64,000 nt of DNA, from assembly GCA_013397935.1 (NCBI GenBank), contig VZRN01005387.1:194555-258554 (forward strand), written 5' to 3'. This document shows positions 48,874-62,285 of this stretch, piece by piece. Under the pieces are notes generated by a model. The model was given only the letters and a program-made list of their open reading frames with translations. It was not told where the DNA came from and searched no databases. A program made the translations under genes and the position numbers. Each line of letters starts with the position of its first letter. Positions within the stretch are counted from its first letter, which is position 1. This DNA comes from Dasyornis broadbenti. Taxonomy: Eukaryota > Chordata > Aves > Passeriformes > Dasyornithidae.

Positions 48874-50310
48874 GGTAAATGAATCAAAGATTTAGCAGAC
48901 TGAAAGATTTAGCTATTCAGGGCCTTTCTCTGAGCAGCAGGGGAGATGAGTATTGCTTGTGTGGATGTCCAGTACAAAGGTGGATGACAATACCACAAAG
49001 GAAGAACTAGATGCACTTGAGAACTGTAATAACAGCAACAAGATTGTAATTCAGTTATATAAAATGCAAATTCATGCCCTTTGAAAGTAGCAATAGGGAT
49101 TTCTGCACTAAGTGCAGAAATCAGCTTTAAATGGCTGAGGGAGGAAAGGACTTTGTGTACTCTCACAGAATCAGGCACTAATGAGACAGAGACATAAGAA
49201 AGATAAATGTGATCCTTCAGGATGCATTAAAATATGTGGGTTTTCTTCTCAAGGGACAAAAGGAAATGTTAATGTTGTTGGGCAGAGTAATGTAGTGAGA
49301 CTCCTCAGAAAAGCTGTCTGCAGTTCTGCTTACCCAGAATTGTTCAAGAAGATGAAGAAAAGGTCTAGTAACATGAACGGGTGGCTTGGCATGAAAAAGA
49401 AAAGAAAAAAGGTGAAACTGTTAGACCTCTGATGCACTTGTAGAAAGTGGTTGCTTTTTCAGCTTTTGTTTTGCTCTGCTGGGAAGAAAAAAGTGCTATT
49501 TGAATTCAGAACAAATGTGTGTTCTGGTAAAGAATAAATGTTTGGCTGAGAAGTAACTTCAGAGGTTCTCCAGCAGCTTTCCAGTAATTGCAGTGCAGGC
49601 CTACAGGCTGGGATCGGTTTTAAAATACTGCTGGATCAGTTTGTGAGTATAACAAGGTGAGGTGGCTGCAGTCACGAAGATGTAGAGCTACCAGAGCCTG
49701 CTTCAGCAGGAATGGGTGTTTGACAAGTCCCAGTGTCCTGGAGGTTGATAACTCCATGTAGAAAAATACCTGATTGCCCACGCACCCTTGTCGTCCTGCA
49801 GCTGGGCGCCTTTGCACAGCGGAGGCATCCTGAGAGCCACCAGCCACCGAGGAAAGCAATCCCACTCCTGTCCTCCAGCTGTTCCCCTTGAGACTGTGTA
49901 AAGGCTTGTGCTGTCCCACAATGAGCTCCACTGAAGGTGTTAAACTGGAGGACAGGTGATCCTGTAAAATATTCCCTGCGTGGATAATTCACACCCATGG
50001 GTCCTCTCAGAATGGAGAGAGCCATTAGGCCAAAGCGGTGTTTTCAGCATAAGAGACGCTGTTAATTGCATTGTACAAGCTTGTTAGGAAAATAGCGAGC
50101 TGAAAGGAGAATAGTGAGCTCAAGTACCTCTACCTCCTTCCACTCACAACCCTCTACCCCCACCACTTTCCCCATTCTCGCATTTTTCTTCTAATGGTAG
50201 TAACTGAAGCTTGGAAGACAGAGCTCACAGCTGTTAGCGCTGGCCCAGGAGAGGAACGTGGTTTGTGGCGTGCTGCTGCCATTAGTGTGTGCTTGTGGCC
50301 ATGACACCCA

Positions 50311-50321
50311 CAGCAGGTGGC
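50311..50321 (+). promoter_or_regulatory. CTCF-like core motif
   Basis: CAGCAGGTGGC matches the CTCF core CASYAGRKGGC at all 11 positions; the flanks match less well. It has the same orientation as the motif at 43950. Binding is not shown. Confidence 0.35.
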
Positions 50322-53300
50322 CACAGCGAATCTGACCGGAGCATTCTTTGCGAAGATTAATTTTTAACCAGTTCTGATGCTCTTCTAAGTGTTGTAGAGC
50401 GATGTTTCCGATACCTTGCCTATTGCATTAAATTTTGGTTGTTTATCCGCAGCTGGGATCACACCAAGTGAGGTATTAGGTTAGATTTTTATGGATTCTG
50501 ATACACAGCATTTACTGGTTTAGCAGAAGGGCCACTAATGCGACTTGCAAGAGCAGCAACGAGGAAATCTTCCAAAACATTGCCACGTATTAGGAAACGT
50601 GAGCCAGGTTCTGAGCAAGAGTTAGAATGAAAGCAGGCTGCGGAGATGACCGTAAAAGGCACTGAATTCCTCCTGAGAGACAATCATTTAGCAGTTCTCA
50701 GGAGAATGTTGGTAACTTATGGGAGCGTAGTTAGGGACAAGGAGAGAAATAGAAACATCACGTGGTGGTCAATGATAATGGTGTTTATTCATAATTCCAG
50801 GAAGATCTAGAAATGAGCAAAGCAAGAAAACAGATGAACAAGCAGGCTAAATGGAAGGAATTAATCCAGTAACTATTTATTGAGCTATGAGCGTGACAAA
50901 TTAAGGGCTCGGAAAAGCGCAAATTAGTTTGGCTTCAGGGTAGCGTTACACAATAGTTCAGGTTTAATTTAAAAACTATTCTCAAATACTACTTTTTTGT
51001 AATCTTGCTTATCTCCTGGAAAGTTCTTTTTATCCCAACTGTGTTTAGAGGTATAATAAATATGAATATTCAATCTATATATTGATCTAAAACTATATCT
51101 AGAACATGCGTGTATAAATTATGTAAAAGCAAGAGAGCTGTGCCCTTGTAGGCGTAGTTGGATGTGCTGATGCCTGCTTCAGACCAGAGGGCGTTGACAG
51201 AAATCTCCTCAGGCTGTTCCCCTGTCCCCTCACTCCAATAACACACAAGCACTGCTTCCTTGCCCGGCCTCTGTGTTTCCCCTGGAGTGGGATCCATAGC
51301 AAAGTGTCTCTGGCTAACGCAGGCTCCGCTGATGCCTTCTCCACAGCTTGCAGCTGCATCCTAGCAAGGTCTCCTGTGGCCATCCTGACACACAAGGGAT
51401 GGAAGGTGTTGAGGAGCATGGATGTGGAGCTGCAGACCAGTTTTAGCTTGAGGAGGAGGCTGGGGCCACTGTGAGCCGTGCTATGGTGAAGGGCCTCCCT
51501 CTCCTGTGCTCTCACCTCCGTTCCCTGGAGAACAGGGACCCAGGAGGAGTTAAAAACAGAGGTTAGAGGTAACAAATCACACATCTGAATGAGTTCAAAC
51601 TGAGCCCTTTAGGAGAAAAGTTATGGGCTGGGATCAAGCACTAGATGGAGACAGGCACATGGAGACTGCACAGCTGGAGTGTAATTCTTCCAAACTGCTC
51701 CAGTAAGACATATTTAACGTTTTACTGGTCACAGCAAAGAGCCAGACAAAACCCCATAAACTTATGGGCTTAAAAACACTAGTTCTTTCCCAAGGAATGA
51801 TGAAGTTCAGGAACTTAGTGATATGTTTATTGTGCAGTCTCACATTTATTGGACTTGTATTAAGTCAAATATTAGGAAAAGCCTAAGGCAGGTAACTAAC
51901 GCAGTGCCATTTTGGTAAATTTTCCTTTTAATAATAGCAGTGCTGGGTGTGGGTGCGCTTGTTCAGAGGTGGAAACAGGGTCAGGGTTATTTACAACCCA
52001 ATTATCAGCACAGTGTAACACAGAGGTTTAACCACAGCTGGCAGCTGTGCACCGCCCAGCTGCTCACCCTCCCTCCTCGTCAGGAAGGGGAAGAGAATCT
52101 GAAGGGTTCAAGTGAGAAGCCTGGGCTCCAATGGAGATGGTTCCGTGGGTAAAGGACAGGCTGTGTGTGCAGGCAAAGCAAAACAAAGAGTTCCTGGAGA
52201 TGATTTCGTCTGTGGCTTTATTCACACACTCCAGTTGGAAGCCATCCCTCCAACACCCTGGCTCCTTCATATTGAGCATTTCGAGCACCACTCTGGATGA
52301 GGTGGAAGTTCTGTTCAGATGCATCTGTTCCAGTTCAAATGCATCTTCTTGCATTGTGTGATGCACACTGATCCTACCTACCGGTCAAAGTAATTTCCTA
52401 TTTTTCCTCCTTGCCTTTGACAGGCTCAGTTTTGTAAAAACTGTCACCTTCTCTTTTAAAAGGGTTTGTTTCAAGCTAAATAATTCAGTCTAGCAGTCAT
52501 CTTTACCTAGAAGATAAGTCACTATCAAAGTCAGAGTTACCTTGGTTTGCCAACTACCTCATATGTCCCAAAATGGATATTTTTTGAGGTAAAGAGAGGT
52601 TAAAAAGTCTGATGCTGCTCTCTGAGATGTAGATATGGGTGGCCACACAGGGAGGCAGAAGATACAGCTGCCTCCCCTAAAGGAGAAATTAGGAGAGAGC
52701 AAAAGAAACTTCTTAAATGTATCTACCATCTGCAATAAATAAATAACAATAAAGGTCACCTTGAGAAAATGGAGATTACTAAGGGAGAGCAATTTCTCTG
52801 GATATATTAATGAGGGAGCTTGGAAAGGATAGTGGAAAGAGGGAAATTAATTTATCAGTTTACTCTTTTCAAAGGTAATTCAGGATTTTTAAGGCTTTGA
52901 GATTAAAACTGACAATTGGAATTGAGCTACTGAACCTGACATCTAACTCGGTGTCTCATTTAAAAAGAAAAACAGAAATCAAGTTACAAATACTGGAAAT
53001 TGTGATAGCAGGGATACCTTTCTCCTAGGGATGAGCACGTCTTGTCATGGAGTCTCCTGATTTGGAGTGCTGGGATACCCTCTTGCTGAACTCTGTAATT
53101 TTGTGACGAAAGAATGCGACTTAGTCTTCTATGATTTCCCCCTTTGTGGACGTTTCCAAGCTTTAGGCCTTCCTGGTGCAAGGCCATGTTAAGTTTTGAT
53201 GAGCAGCTTTTAAGTGCCTGCCCGCCCGCCTTCCTCCTGATGAAGATTTTTGTCATCGCTGGAGTTACTTCTCACATTAATTTGCTTTAATAGTTCTTGA

Positions 53301-56300
53301 TTTCACTGTTTTGTATAATTATCGTTGTCCGCTTATTTGAGGGAGGTGCTTCTCTCTTGAGGGGATAACACCTTTTCTTTGAAGAGGTGTTTCTTATGTT
53401 TCGGTCGGTGTACTTTCTTTATTGCTTGCAGTGCATCTTTACGTGGCTTCTTCTGTAGTATGTTGAAAACTATTTCTACGAAAACATGAATTCAAAGGCA
53501 GGTGCACAGTTTGTGCAAAGCAATTACATGGTTTCTTTGAAATGTGGCACCTGGACAAGGCATTGTGAATGAGACTGACAGTGGTAGACTGAGTTTGAAT
53601 GAGTCCATTGTGTTTTAAAGTGAAGCTGCTTAGGTGTTTAATTATGGGAAATAATCAAATTACACATAAAATTAGGATTTCTGGTCTTAGCAACTGCAAT
53701 TAAAAAAATACGTATTTTTCTATGCTGTGCTGTGGGGGGATCCATGAATCTAAACCCACTCGCAAAGGAGATTGAGTTCAAGTATGCAGCTGTAAGAAAA
53801 TCCACATACACTCAGCTTGTGCTAGCATGGATCTCTGCCTTCTAGGAAATACTTCAACCATTGCCCCAAAATATCTGGGAACTCGCCAAGGAAAACCAAG
53901 TGCAGAGTAAGGCTGATAGTGCTGGCAAATTGATTTGCCCATGGAGCTTGCTGGTGTCCAGGTGTGGTACCCCTATTGTAAAAGTGGGTAATAAGGGCAA
54001 TCAACCTTCTCATGGCAAAGAAGAAAAAAAACCCGAACCAACACTAAACCAGCCCTGCAGAGCCTACTGATAATGAACAGCCTTGGGAAAGATCCCAAGT
54101 TTTGGCTTGCTTGTGCCATAAATGGGGCTTCTGTTTTAGCCCCCGTTCCCTACCACTTCACCATCAAGAATAAAAACTTGGGGAATTACTTTCCCTTCGG
54201 GACAACGTGATAAGATACTGCCATCTACAGGTGACACATCTCCTCTTGAACTTGTGCTGTGTGCAAAAATATCTTTGGAATTGCTGCTGATTATAACCCC
54301 AGTATTCCAGACTCTTTCTCCTGCATTCGAAGTATGCTTGTTAAAGACAGTCCGTGGGGAGCGTACGTAGCTGCAGGGTGTGTTAGCAGAACTCCTGTTC
54401 CGCCTGCACGGTGGCTGGATGCAGGTATTTTGGCAGGCTCTGAGAATCTAAGCTCGTATCTGAAATATTCATGCGTGTGAAAAAATCTTTGTGCCCTGAA
54501 AAATCCCTCTGAATTCTTGGGGGCTGGTCGTGAGCGGGAAAGGTGACCGGTGTGTTTGGTGTCTGTTCATTGAGGCCTGAGGTTGGTGCGGATTTCTCTG
54601 ATCACTGCTTCCCTCCCTCTGTCCACGTTAAGATCTTACGACAAAAACCCAGTGTTATGATGTGTCCTGTGACTACTAAGCTTTGAATATGACCAGCATG
54701 TTTTCATAATGGCTTGAAAGTAACCATCATAGTCGTGCTTCTGTGATTTTCATCAATTCATTGGAAGAGTGAAATATCAGGGTGCCAGAAGAGCAGTACT
54801 GCTGGAGTTAGCATTAGCCTGAAGATTTTTAAAATAACTTTAATATTATCGTCTCTCTGGCTTTTGAAATGTCGTCAGTTTTAAGGCACTGGTTTTGCTC
54901 AAAGGATTTGAGGGCAGATTTGACGCCATTAACTCTATATCAGACTTTGTTTCAGGCTTAATTGATTGTTAAGGGATATTACAGAATAGTCATGCTCCAG
55001 GAAGTAATGTGCTAGAAATAATCCTCCCTGAAGAATTGTATGGTTTGATGTATATTGCTGAAGCAGGAAATTGTGACCTTTTATTAAAAAGATAAAAAGC
55101 CTGAAAAATAAGTTTAACTTGTTTTATTTTGGGAATGGAGTCGAGTATCAGCACAAACTGTTTGCGGACTTGGATCTCAAGTGTGGAACAACTTGTTGAT
55201 GTGGTGGTGGTGTTAGAATAAATCAGAGAGATTAGGAGACTTGTACACTGAGTAGTGAAGGGGGTGACATATTGAGAGTGTTGCTGTCCCGGTTCACAAA
55301 AGCATTTGAATTCTTGCTACCTAGTAGGTCCTTGATCTGACTCCATCAAAAGGTGTTTCTGAATTGCAGCATGCATGGAGAATACTTTTCACTTTGTGTA
55401 CAAAGCTACTGGAGCAGTATGCAGATCACAGTAAACATATGGCAAAGAATGTCTTGTTGAATTATACCATCTTGCCTTTCACCAACACTGCAGGCCATAG
55501 AAATGTCACCGTTAAAAAATAATAAAAAAACTTAAACAGTTTTTACCTCTTATTTTTCACACATCTTTATCTTCAAAGCTGTGCTGCTTTGTGCTTTTGA
55601 ATGCAGCTTTTCAAGGGAAGGTAGCTAAAACCTGCTGGTGAAAACATTTTAAGGTTCAAAGAATCCATTGTGTGTTTGGATGTCGGACATTTCTAGAGTT
55701 TTGTTAGCTCATAATCTATCTTGAAAATAATTGGTTGGGTTTAGGAGTATCAAATACCTGCTTCTAGCCTTAGTTGCTCAAGATGTGTTAATTCTAACCA
55801 CTTGCTTTTTAAAGGAGGCCTCCCCACCTGAAAAAATGCTATAAAATTGCACAGTAGAGAAGAAGGATGGAGGCGGCGTTTTTCTGTTCAGTTATTTTTA
55901 AATCAGTTGTATCTTTGGGGGCAGAGCAGGGACTTTGTGTTGGAGAAAGGAGCATCAAAATTAGAATGCCGATCTTTCTAGCCTTCCTTATGGCTCCTCA
56001 CTCAGTCTTGTCCCCTAACTACACTTGTAGCTCTGGACATTTTTTCTTCCCTTTAAGAATGCTCCTCCATATTTTCGTTTCCCACTATACTCAGCCATGT
56101 CTTCTCTCTCTCTTAATCAGGGGAAGAGAGGATTACTTCATTATAATGGTCAGGCTTTCCATTCTTTTTCTTTCTGAATAGCTCAGGAGTTCTTGGAAAA
56201 GTTATCAGGGGTTTCCTTGACCAGACACCTTGAGCAGAAATGATGCTGTCTTTTTCCTCATTTGGTATTTGTATTGTTTCATCCCCAGTTACTTGAGTTT

Positions 56301-56639
56301 TGGGCCTTGCTGCACACAGGGCTGTGGAAAGTTCTTTTTTTTGTTATTTCAGCATCCCTCGTGTCCAGTGGAAATACAGAAACATGTAACCAGCTATGGC
56401 TTGCCAGCAACTCACCTTCTGGATTTCTTTGTTTTTCCAGCTCTATTAAATGATCTCCATTAATTGCTGTGCCAAGTCTGTAACATCGAGTGCCCTGCTT
56501 GTCGTCAGGGTTTGAAGGTGGCCGTGTCCTGATGCCGTGAGCTGCGCTGAAGCACACCTGGCCCCAGGCAGCAAGGGCAGTGTGGGTGGCAAGGGGCACC
56601 AAAGCCAGCTCAAGGGTGAGGCCCTGTGGAGATCCAGGG

Positions 56640-56820
56640 GAGGGGCAGAGCTGCAGATGGTGGAAGGAGAAGAAAGGTAACGTGATCTGTTGGTTAGTGG
56701 AGAAGGGAGAGACAGTCTGGAAAGGCGGAGAAGGGAGCGGAAGAAATGAGGATTTGAGAAAGGGTGCAAGGAGGGGTGGACGTGTCTGAGGGAGCGGGTG
56801 GTGTCTCCCGGGAGGAGGTC
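56640..56820 (+). other. Purine-rich strand segment
   Basis: About 180 bases with a strong G/A excess on the plus strand (repeated ggaga, gaagg, agggag words). Such strand asymmetry can favour triplex or R-loop structure. No repeat unit and no gene recognised. Confidence 0.6.
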
Positions 56821-57395
56821 CCGGTAAAACGGATCAGTGAGTGCTGATCCAGAGTGTTACACGTGCTCTTAACTCCAGACCCATGAAGTCAATGCACTCA
56901 GAGTAAGTGCATTCCAAGTATCTTGTTGAACCAGGAAAAGTGTGCAACTCCATGTTTAATTTAGCCCTTACATACATTTAACTCCGCAGTCAGATTTCTG
57001 TGAGCTTTATCCTTTAAAAGGTCTGCAGGAACATGCGTGATTTTGTATGAGAGACAATTCATCCAAAGTCACTTCTCTGGTAGCACACACGTATGGCGTG
57101 CTGGTTTGTAGAGTGGTGCATTTATTTTTGTTTATTTGACTTCGGAGCACAGCAACTGAGTGATTAAACTTTCTCCAGAATACGTGGTGTGCTCTGTTTT
57201 GCTTTGTGCTGATGCACGGTCTGGTCCAAAGCCTACTGAAGCTGGAGGAAAGACTCATTACTTTCGCAGCTTTTAATCAGACCTCTGAGGTACCCAGAGG
57301 CCCAAATGAAAAAGGAGAGCTTTTGAATACCTTCAGCCAGAGAGTCACATTATGCAGCTTTAGCACTGGAGCATCATAAAACGTCAAGAACCTGC

Positions 57396-57412
57396 TTTTT
57401 TTTTTTTTTTTT
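57396..57412 (+). repeat. Poly(T) tract, T17
   Basis: Seventeen consecutive T followed by cc. No element recognised. Confidence 0.95.
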
Positions 57413-58043
57413 CCAAATCAGAGCTGTTTTTATTGTACCTATAGGTTTGCAAAAATGGAATTATTCTTTCCACTCTTAAAGGGAGAGGTTAAGACTTTCT
57501 GAGGCTAACAAGATCACTATGCTGATTATTCCTTTTGTTGTTTCCATTTATAAAGATCTGCACCATTTTATTTCCACTGCTGCTGTTGTCTCCAGCGCCG
57601 TTTTCAGGACCTTGTTCAGGCTACAGATGCGTTATTGAAACGGATATGAACCAGGCCTGTTCTGACAATGTGCTGTGTCAGGACAGAACTGGATCCAGTT
57701 AATGTTCTTCCCCCAAATTATTACAATTCTTAAATAACGTTTCGAGATCATTACTATCAAAAGTGAAAGGAGACTTTCCAAGACAAACTGAGGCTAAATA
57801 CTCAAGTCCAGAAAGTTTCAAGAATTTACATCCTTTAGGATTGCTCTGATGATTCTACTCTTTGTTGGTGGGATTAGCAGCCCTGGACACAGAGCTCGGA
57901 ATTGGGAATTGTCCGTAGAATCCAAGGGACTCAAGAAGCCCAACATGGACAGCCTGGGAGGCTGGAAACTGCGCTACCATGTGAGCAAGGAGCTCCAGAA
58001 GTCAGTGGGCTGATTTCCAGAGATGCTGAGCATGGCACAATTC

Positions 58044-58059
58044 CCATGGAATTCCATGG
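58044..58059. repeat. Perfect 16-base palindrome
   Basis: CCATGGAATTCCATGG equals its own reverse complement. The near-symmetry continues two to three bases outward with one extra base on the left. Confidence 0.95.
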
Positions 58060-58257
58060 AAGGAAAACTGTCGTCTGAACAAGCACTCAAGATTTGGAGC
58101 GGTGCTTTGCAGAGGTGAAACTAAAGGTGCAGGAGAAGGATATAGTGAGCTGTACTGGGTCCTTCCAATGCCACTGTGCGGAGCAGCTCTGTCACAGTTT
58201 GACACTAAACCTAAATTGTGTGTCGCGTTTTTAACAGTGAAGACAACCTCTTTGAAA

Positions 58258-58271
58258 TTTTTTTTTTTTTT
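58258..58271 (+). repeat. Poly(T) tract, T14
   Basis: Fourteen consecutive T. An A11 tract follows at 58381-58391. Confidence 0.95.
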
Positions 58272-58620
58272 AACCTGGGACCCCTCAGTCCAATGTCTAG
58301 CATAAAGGCTAAAAAAACAGCAGAAAACTTGATTTTTATTTATTTATTTGGGGGGGTTTTAATATATGAATTAGTAAAAGAAAAAAAAAAAGGTGACCTT
58401 TAGGATGGGCGCAAAGTTTTCGGGTTGGTTTCTACGGCTTATGAGTGTTTTGTGATCCGAGGTCGGTGTCAACTTTGCTGTGATTAAAAGGTGGTTTGGA
58501 AAAAACCCAACCCTTTGACTCTCTTGGTGACCCCGCATAAGCTTTCGTTTCTTTGCATGTATACAGGCCTCGAAAACCGGAGCTAAATCTATTTCCCTTC
58601 GCCCTATCCTTTCATTGCAG

Positions 58621-58735
58621 CCTCAGCGCATGCAAAGCTCCATCCCGGAGCCTGCCCAGCTCAAGCATCAGCTGAGCCTCTTTTGCTCCCCACCCCTCAG
58701 AGCTGCTTCAGGAGCTGCAGTTTATATTCCCCAGG
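58621..58735 (+). other. Weak candidate exon with strong acceptor
   Basis: The acceptor is excellent (ttcgccctatcctttcattgcag). The segment is GC-richer than its flanks and open in phase 0, starting PQRMQSSIPEPAQLKHQL and ending AAVYIPQ, before a poor donor (CAGG-gtctca). The weak donor is the main argument against it. No family recognised. Confidence 0.13.
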
Positions 58736-60155
58736 GTCTCACTTGATGTGCCAAGGTCTGGAGGTGGCTGCTGTGGGAGTTTGGGGGTGTTTCAGCCATT
58801 CTTAGCCAGTTGTTTTGCTTATTTCCTGTAATTGCAGAATAATTTTCTAAGTTAGAAATAATGATTTTTGTCATCAGACAAACGCAGAGAGTTTCGGTGG
58901 CTCGAGTGCTGTGCTGGAGGGGCAGTATTCAGGCTTGTTCCCTGACACCAGTCAGACTGTGCAGGTGTTTGTTACAGGCATCTTTGAGGGAAGGTTCCTC
59001 TGTGTCATATCCAGAAAATGCCTCTCTGAAGTCGATTACTGTCATTTTTTTTCTCTTTGATTCCCGGTTTCTCTGTTTTTTCTCTTGTGTTGTAAACATT
59101 TCAGTATGTCCTGTCAAAATAGCAATTTACTTTGAGACAGAGTGTGTTCTCACAAAGATTTCCATCCCAGAGAGTTGGTGGCTGCTCCGTGCTGACTGTT
59201 CAGCATTACCCAGTAAGAGAACTAACCTTTGTTGCAGTCAGAATACCTATATTTGTAAACCAGCTACAACAGGTAGCCCTGGTATACTCTCTCTAATGAG
59301 ATTTCATCGCGTTTCTATGAGCAGCTGAAATAAATTGCTTTAAAAAACAGTGCCATACCCCATTAAATGGAGTTATGTGCAGTTTATCCTCTGTCATCTG
59401 AAATAATTCGCAGTCTCACAAAATGCAAGCTGGAAAGCCACCCCCAGGCATTTGAGCTTTCTTTTTTCTTTCCTTCCTAGCCTTGGAAATAGCAATTTAA
59501 ACAGAATCCATAGCCACGTACCAGAGCAGTCTGGTACAGATTCTTTCCTTCTTTCAGACTGATCTGCAGTCTTTACTAATATCAGAAAAGTATGCTAACT
59601 TGGGAAAAGTTTAGCCAATTTTTTAATAAGCTGGTTTTCGTGAGGGATACCTTAACGCTTTGTGGCTTATAAAAGATTGTGTGTGGTATAGAATGCAATT
59701 CGCAGGAAAACTGATGGAATCCTTTAGCAAATATCAGGAGTGAATTGTTGAATTAATGTTATTGATAAGGGTGTTTTATGGGCACACAAAATTAGAATAA
59801 TAAGTCTCAGTTTATTATGGTCTGTTATGTATTATTTTATAGGTGTCTCATTGAACAGCCAATACTGTGTTCAACAGCAGATTGAGATGGTTTTTTATCT
59901 TAGAAAAATTTAAGTAGAAAAAAATGCACGTAACTGAATGCCTGTGTTCTTTACCTGTGGAACCACAGGAAAAAAAATCCAGAATGAAGGGTATGCTACT
60001 TTTTTTACTGTCACCTCTAAAAGGGCAGGTTTCGGAGCTAGTGCTTTGACACCTGGTTTTGTAGGAAAAGCAGTCAAGTTTAAATTTCTTTTCCAAAGAG
60101 TAAGACGTTGCTAGTATTGCAGACTGTCATCCTGTAATATTTTAAAGATGATATT

Positions 60156-60168
60156 AAAAAAAAAAAAA
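60156..60168 (+). repeat. Poly(A) tract, A13
   Basis: Thirteen consecutive A. Confidence 0.95.
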
Positions 60169-60263
60169 TCTGATATGAGAGCTTTGTTTTTTTAATTAAA
60201 TGAAAGCCTGTACCACATTTCAACATGACTGTGTATTATTTGTTACTGATCTCCTGCAACGAG

Positions 60264-60342
60264 TCTAGGTTAGAATTGTCACTTTTGCAAGTCCTGGAGG
60301 AAAATATCTTTGAATACGTTCATCTAGAAGAGCTTGTCTCAA
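60264..60342 (+). other. Candidate coding exon, Glu/Leu-rich helix
   Basis: The acceptor is either caacgag (exon start 60264) or tctag (60269); both give the same frame. The donor is CTCAA-gtaagt at 60343. The translation starts RLELSLLQVLEENIFEY and ends HLEELVS: an amphipathic, acidic pattern more protein-like than most frames here. It leaves phase 1, which matches the segment at 63489-63556 but not the one at 62183-62285. I cannot name a family. The polypyrimidine tract is only moderate. Confidence 0.2.
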
Positions 60343-60872
60343 GTAAGTCTGCTTATGCCAGAGATACTGTCCCCTTTCTTCTCCCTGCGTGGAGCCCTGG
60401 GCGAGCCAGAGAAGCACCACAGGCTCATGGCAGACCCTAGTGCTGCTGGCTTCAAGAAGTCTGATAGGTCTAAAGCCAGTTAATCTGTTAGTTCAGGTAA
60501 GGGCGTTCAAAGGGTTAAAAAATCTAAGAAATGATACACACAAATTAAGAGTTGTGGAAAGCTGAGAAGGCTGTTTCTGCGTCTGGTCGACCCGCTGTGA
60601 AATAGCAACAGAGTGTTTGGAGGTACAGAGCACAATGACTTTAAGAAAACAGAACCATGAAATGTGATTTCAAATAAGGCTTTCAAATGAGGATAAACCA
60701 CTCTGGATACATGTGGCTTAATAGCATGTAATTGTTTTAATCAGTGTTTGACATACACCGTCATTAACTGTAGAGATAATTTCTACCTTGTTTAATAGGA
60801 TATTAATCCCACGGCTATGCAGCAGGATGTGGAAACTGCATGGTATCCCACGAGTAGCGTGATTGTTACTTA

Positions 60873-60905
60873 TTTTTTTAATTTTTTTTTAATTTTTTTT
60901 TTTTT
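60873..60905 (+). repeat. T-rich tract with AA interruptions
   Basis: T7, T9 and T13 runs separated by AA pairs. Confidence 0.95.
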
Positions 60906-62182
60906 CCTTCCCCAAATCCTTATTGTGGAGAGAGAATTCTCAGATAGTTACCGGTGTAAGAAGCCTCTTTGATTTTTTGTGAGTAGGAGTTTAGGCTGGT
61001 GTATCACAGCACTTCAGCAGCGCTCGCATTTGCAAAAACAGACTGTCCTTCAGACATCTGAAGCCCGTTTCAGAAGCATTTTTCTTTGCCATTCCACTAA
61101 CAGAAATCACTGAAGGACACAAATCTATCTCTTTCCCTCGTACACAGAAAAAGCCTCCCAGGCAGTGGTTTCAGTTCAGCACATTCATTACCTTTTAATT
61201 GCTTCTAAATTGCGTTGTGACCTGCTGCATCAATAGCTGAATCTAACAGAAAGTAGCACGAGCTGAGCATATGTGCTGTTAGAAGCTCAACTGGCAGCTG
61301 TGTTGCGGCTGGACTGCAGAAAGGACACCCCATGAAGGACGATGCCATTTTGGGATCTTTTTCAATAAAGTATCATTAACATTGTTTGGAAGTGGCTTTA
61401 AGTATCAGCTTGTTTGTGTGTGCCAGAAACGTTTCCTTTGGGGCGCTGAGCAGCCTAGAACCTTGTTCTACCAGGATCAGGTGTGGATATACGTATTAAG
61501 TTTTTCCTGTCACTGTCTAAATGTAAAACTTTCGATGTCAGCTGTGGCATGTTAAGAGCTTCCATGGAAAACGTGCTTGCATGCAAAGTCACAAGGGGAA
61601 AAAGCATTTTATTTAAAATTCTAAGCCATGGCTTAAGCATCACCCTTGGAGGAAAGATAAGCTTGAGTGCGTTTGAGGCTGAGCCCCAGCAGGCCCGATG
61701 CTGTAAAAGGCGAGCTATCACACCAACCACTGTGGAAGCTGAGGTATAAAAATCATTGCTCCCCTGGAAGGCTTATTCAAAGCGATTTTGCAATCACTTA
61801 TGGACTGTAACCACACCATCCTACCTACTGATAATTTCAGCCGGCTAGCGTGTGTGTTTTAGTCCTTTGTTTTACTCCTCCCCACCACCAAACAAAAGTG
61901 CAATAACTGCGAGCTTAATTGTGGTGTTCGCTGTACTGCAAGTGCGCGTTTCCTTTTCTTCAGCCTTTACATTTAGCAAACCATGTGTATAGAGTAAGTG
62001 CAGCTGTTGTTCCTTTACAATTTTTGGAGGTTATTCTTTGTATCTTTTCTTGTGGGAACAGCGTTTGGTTAATAGTGAAGAACAGCAGTATTTTTAAATG
62101 TTACCTTCCTTTGAAATTGCCCTACTTTAGGGATTGTGTCTATTATAATGGCTTAACACCACTGGCTTTTTGTCCACTACAG

Positions 62183-62285
62183 AGACTGCTGTGGCTTCTC
62201 TTTTGTAAGACATTTTCCACTTTAGAGCCGGGCTTCATTTGGATTGCTTCACAGGCTGCAGCAATCTTTGCAATTGGGGACACTG
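62183..62285 (+). other. Candidate coding exon, hydrophobic
   Basis: The acceptor ctttttgtccactacag ends at 62182 and the donor is ACTG-gtgaga at 62286. It is open in phase 0 and leaves phase 1. The translation starts RLLWLLFCKTF, includes GFIWIASQAAAIFAIG and ends GDT; it could be membrane-associated. It joins in phase to 63489-63556. A second acceptor at 62254 (gattgcttcacag) would give a 31-base version in the same frame. The frame is also open upstream to 61919, so openness alone is weak evidence. Confidence 0.18.

Larger units (their letters stand above)
47838..60263. other. Noncoding stretch, no gene seen
   Basis: No gene recognised. It contains the T14/A14 inverted repeat (48151-48231), T17 at 48857-48873 and 57396-57412, a CTCF-like core at 50311, a purine-rich strand at 56640-56820, a palindrome at 58044-58059, homopolymers at 58258 and 58381, and a splice-acceptor-led open segment at 58621. 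Open frames of 161 codons (51099-51584, minus) and 155 codons (58861-59328, plus) show no domain or motif and are not called. Confidence 0.6.

Noticed and set aside
51099..51584. 161-codon minus-strand open frame
   Set aside because: The region is GC-richer, so long frames are expected. No motif, domain or splice structure was seen.
58861..59328. 155-codon plus-strand open frame
   Set aside because: Cys- and Phe-rich random-looking composition with no recognisable domain.
61919..62182. Upstream part of a 155-codon plus-strand frame
   Set aside because: Only the part behind the acceptor at 62182 has a splice-bounded model. The upstream part has no supporting signal.
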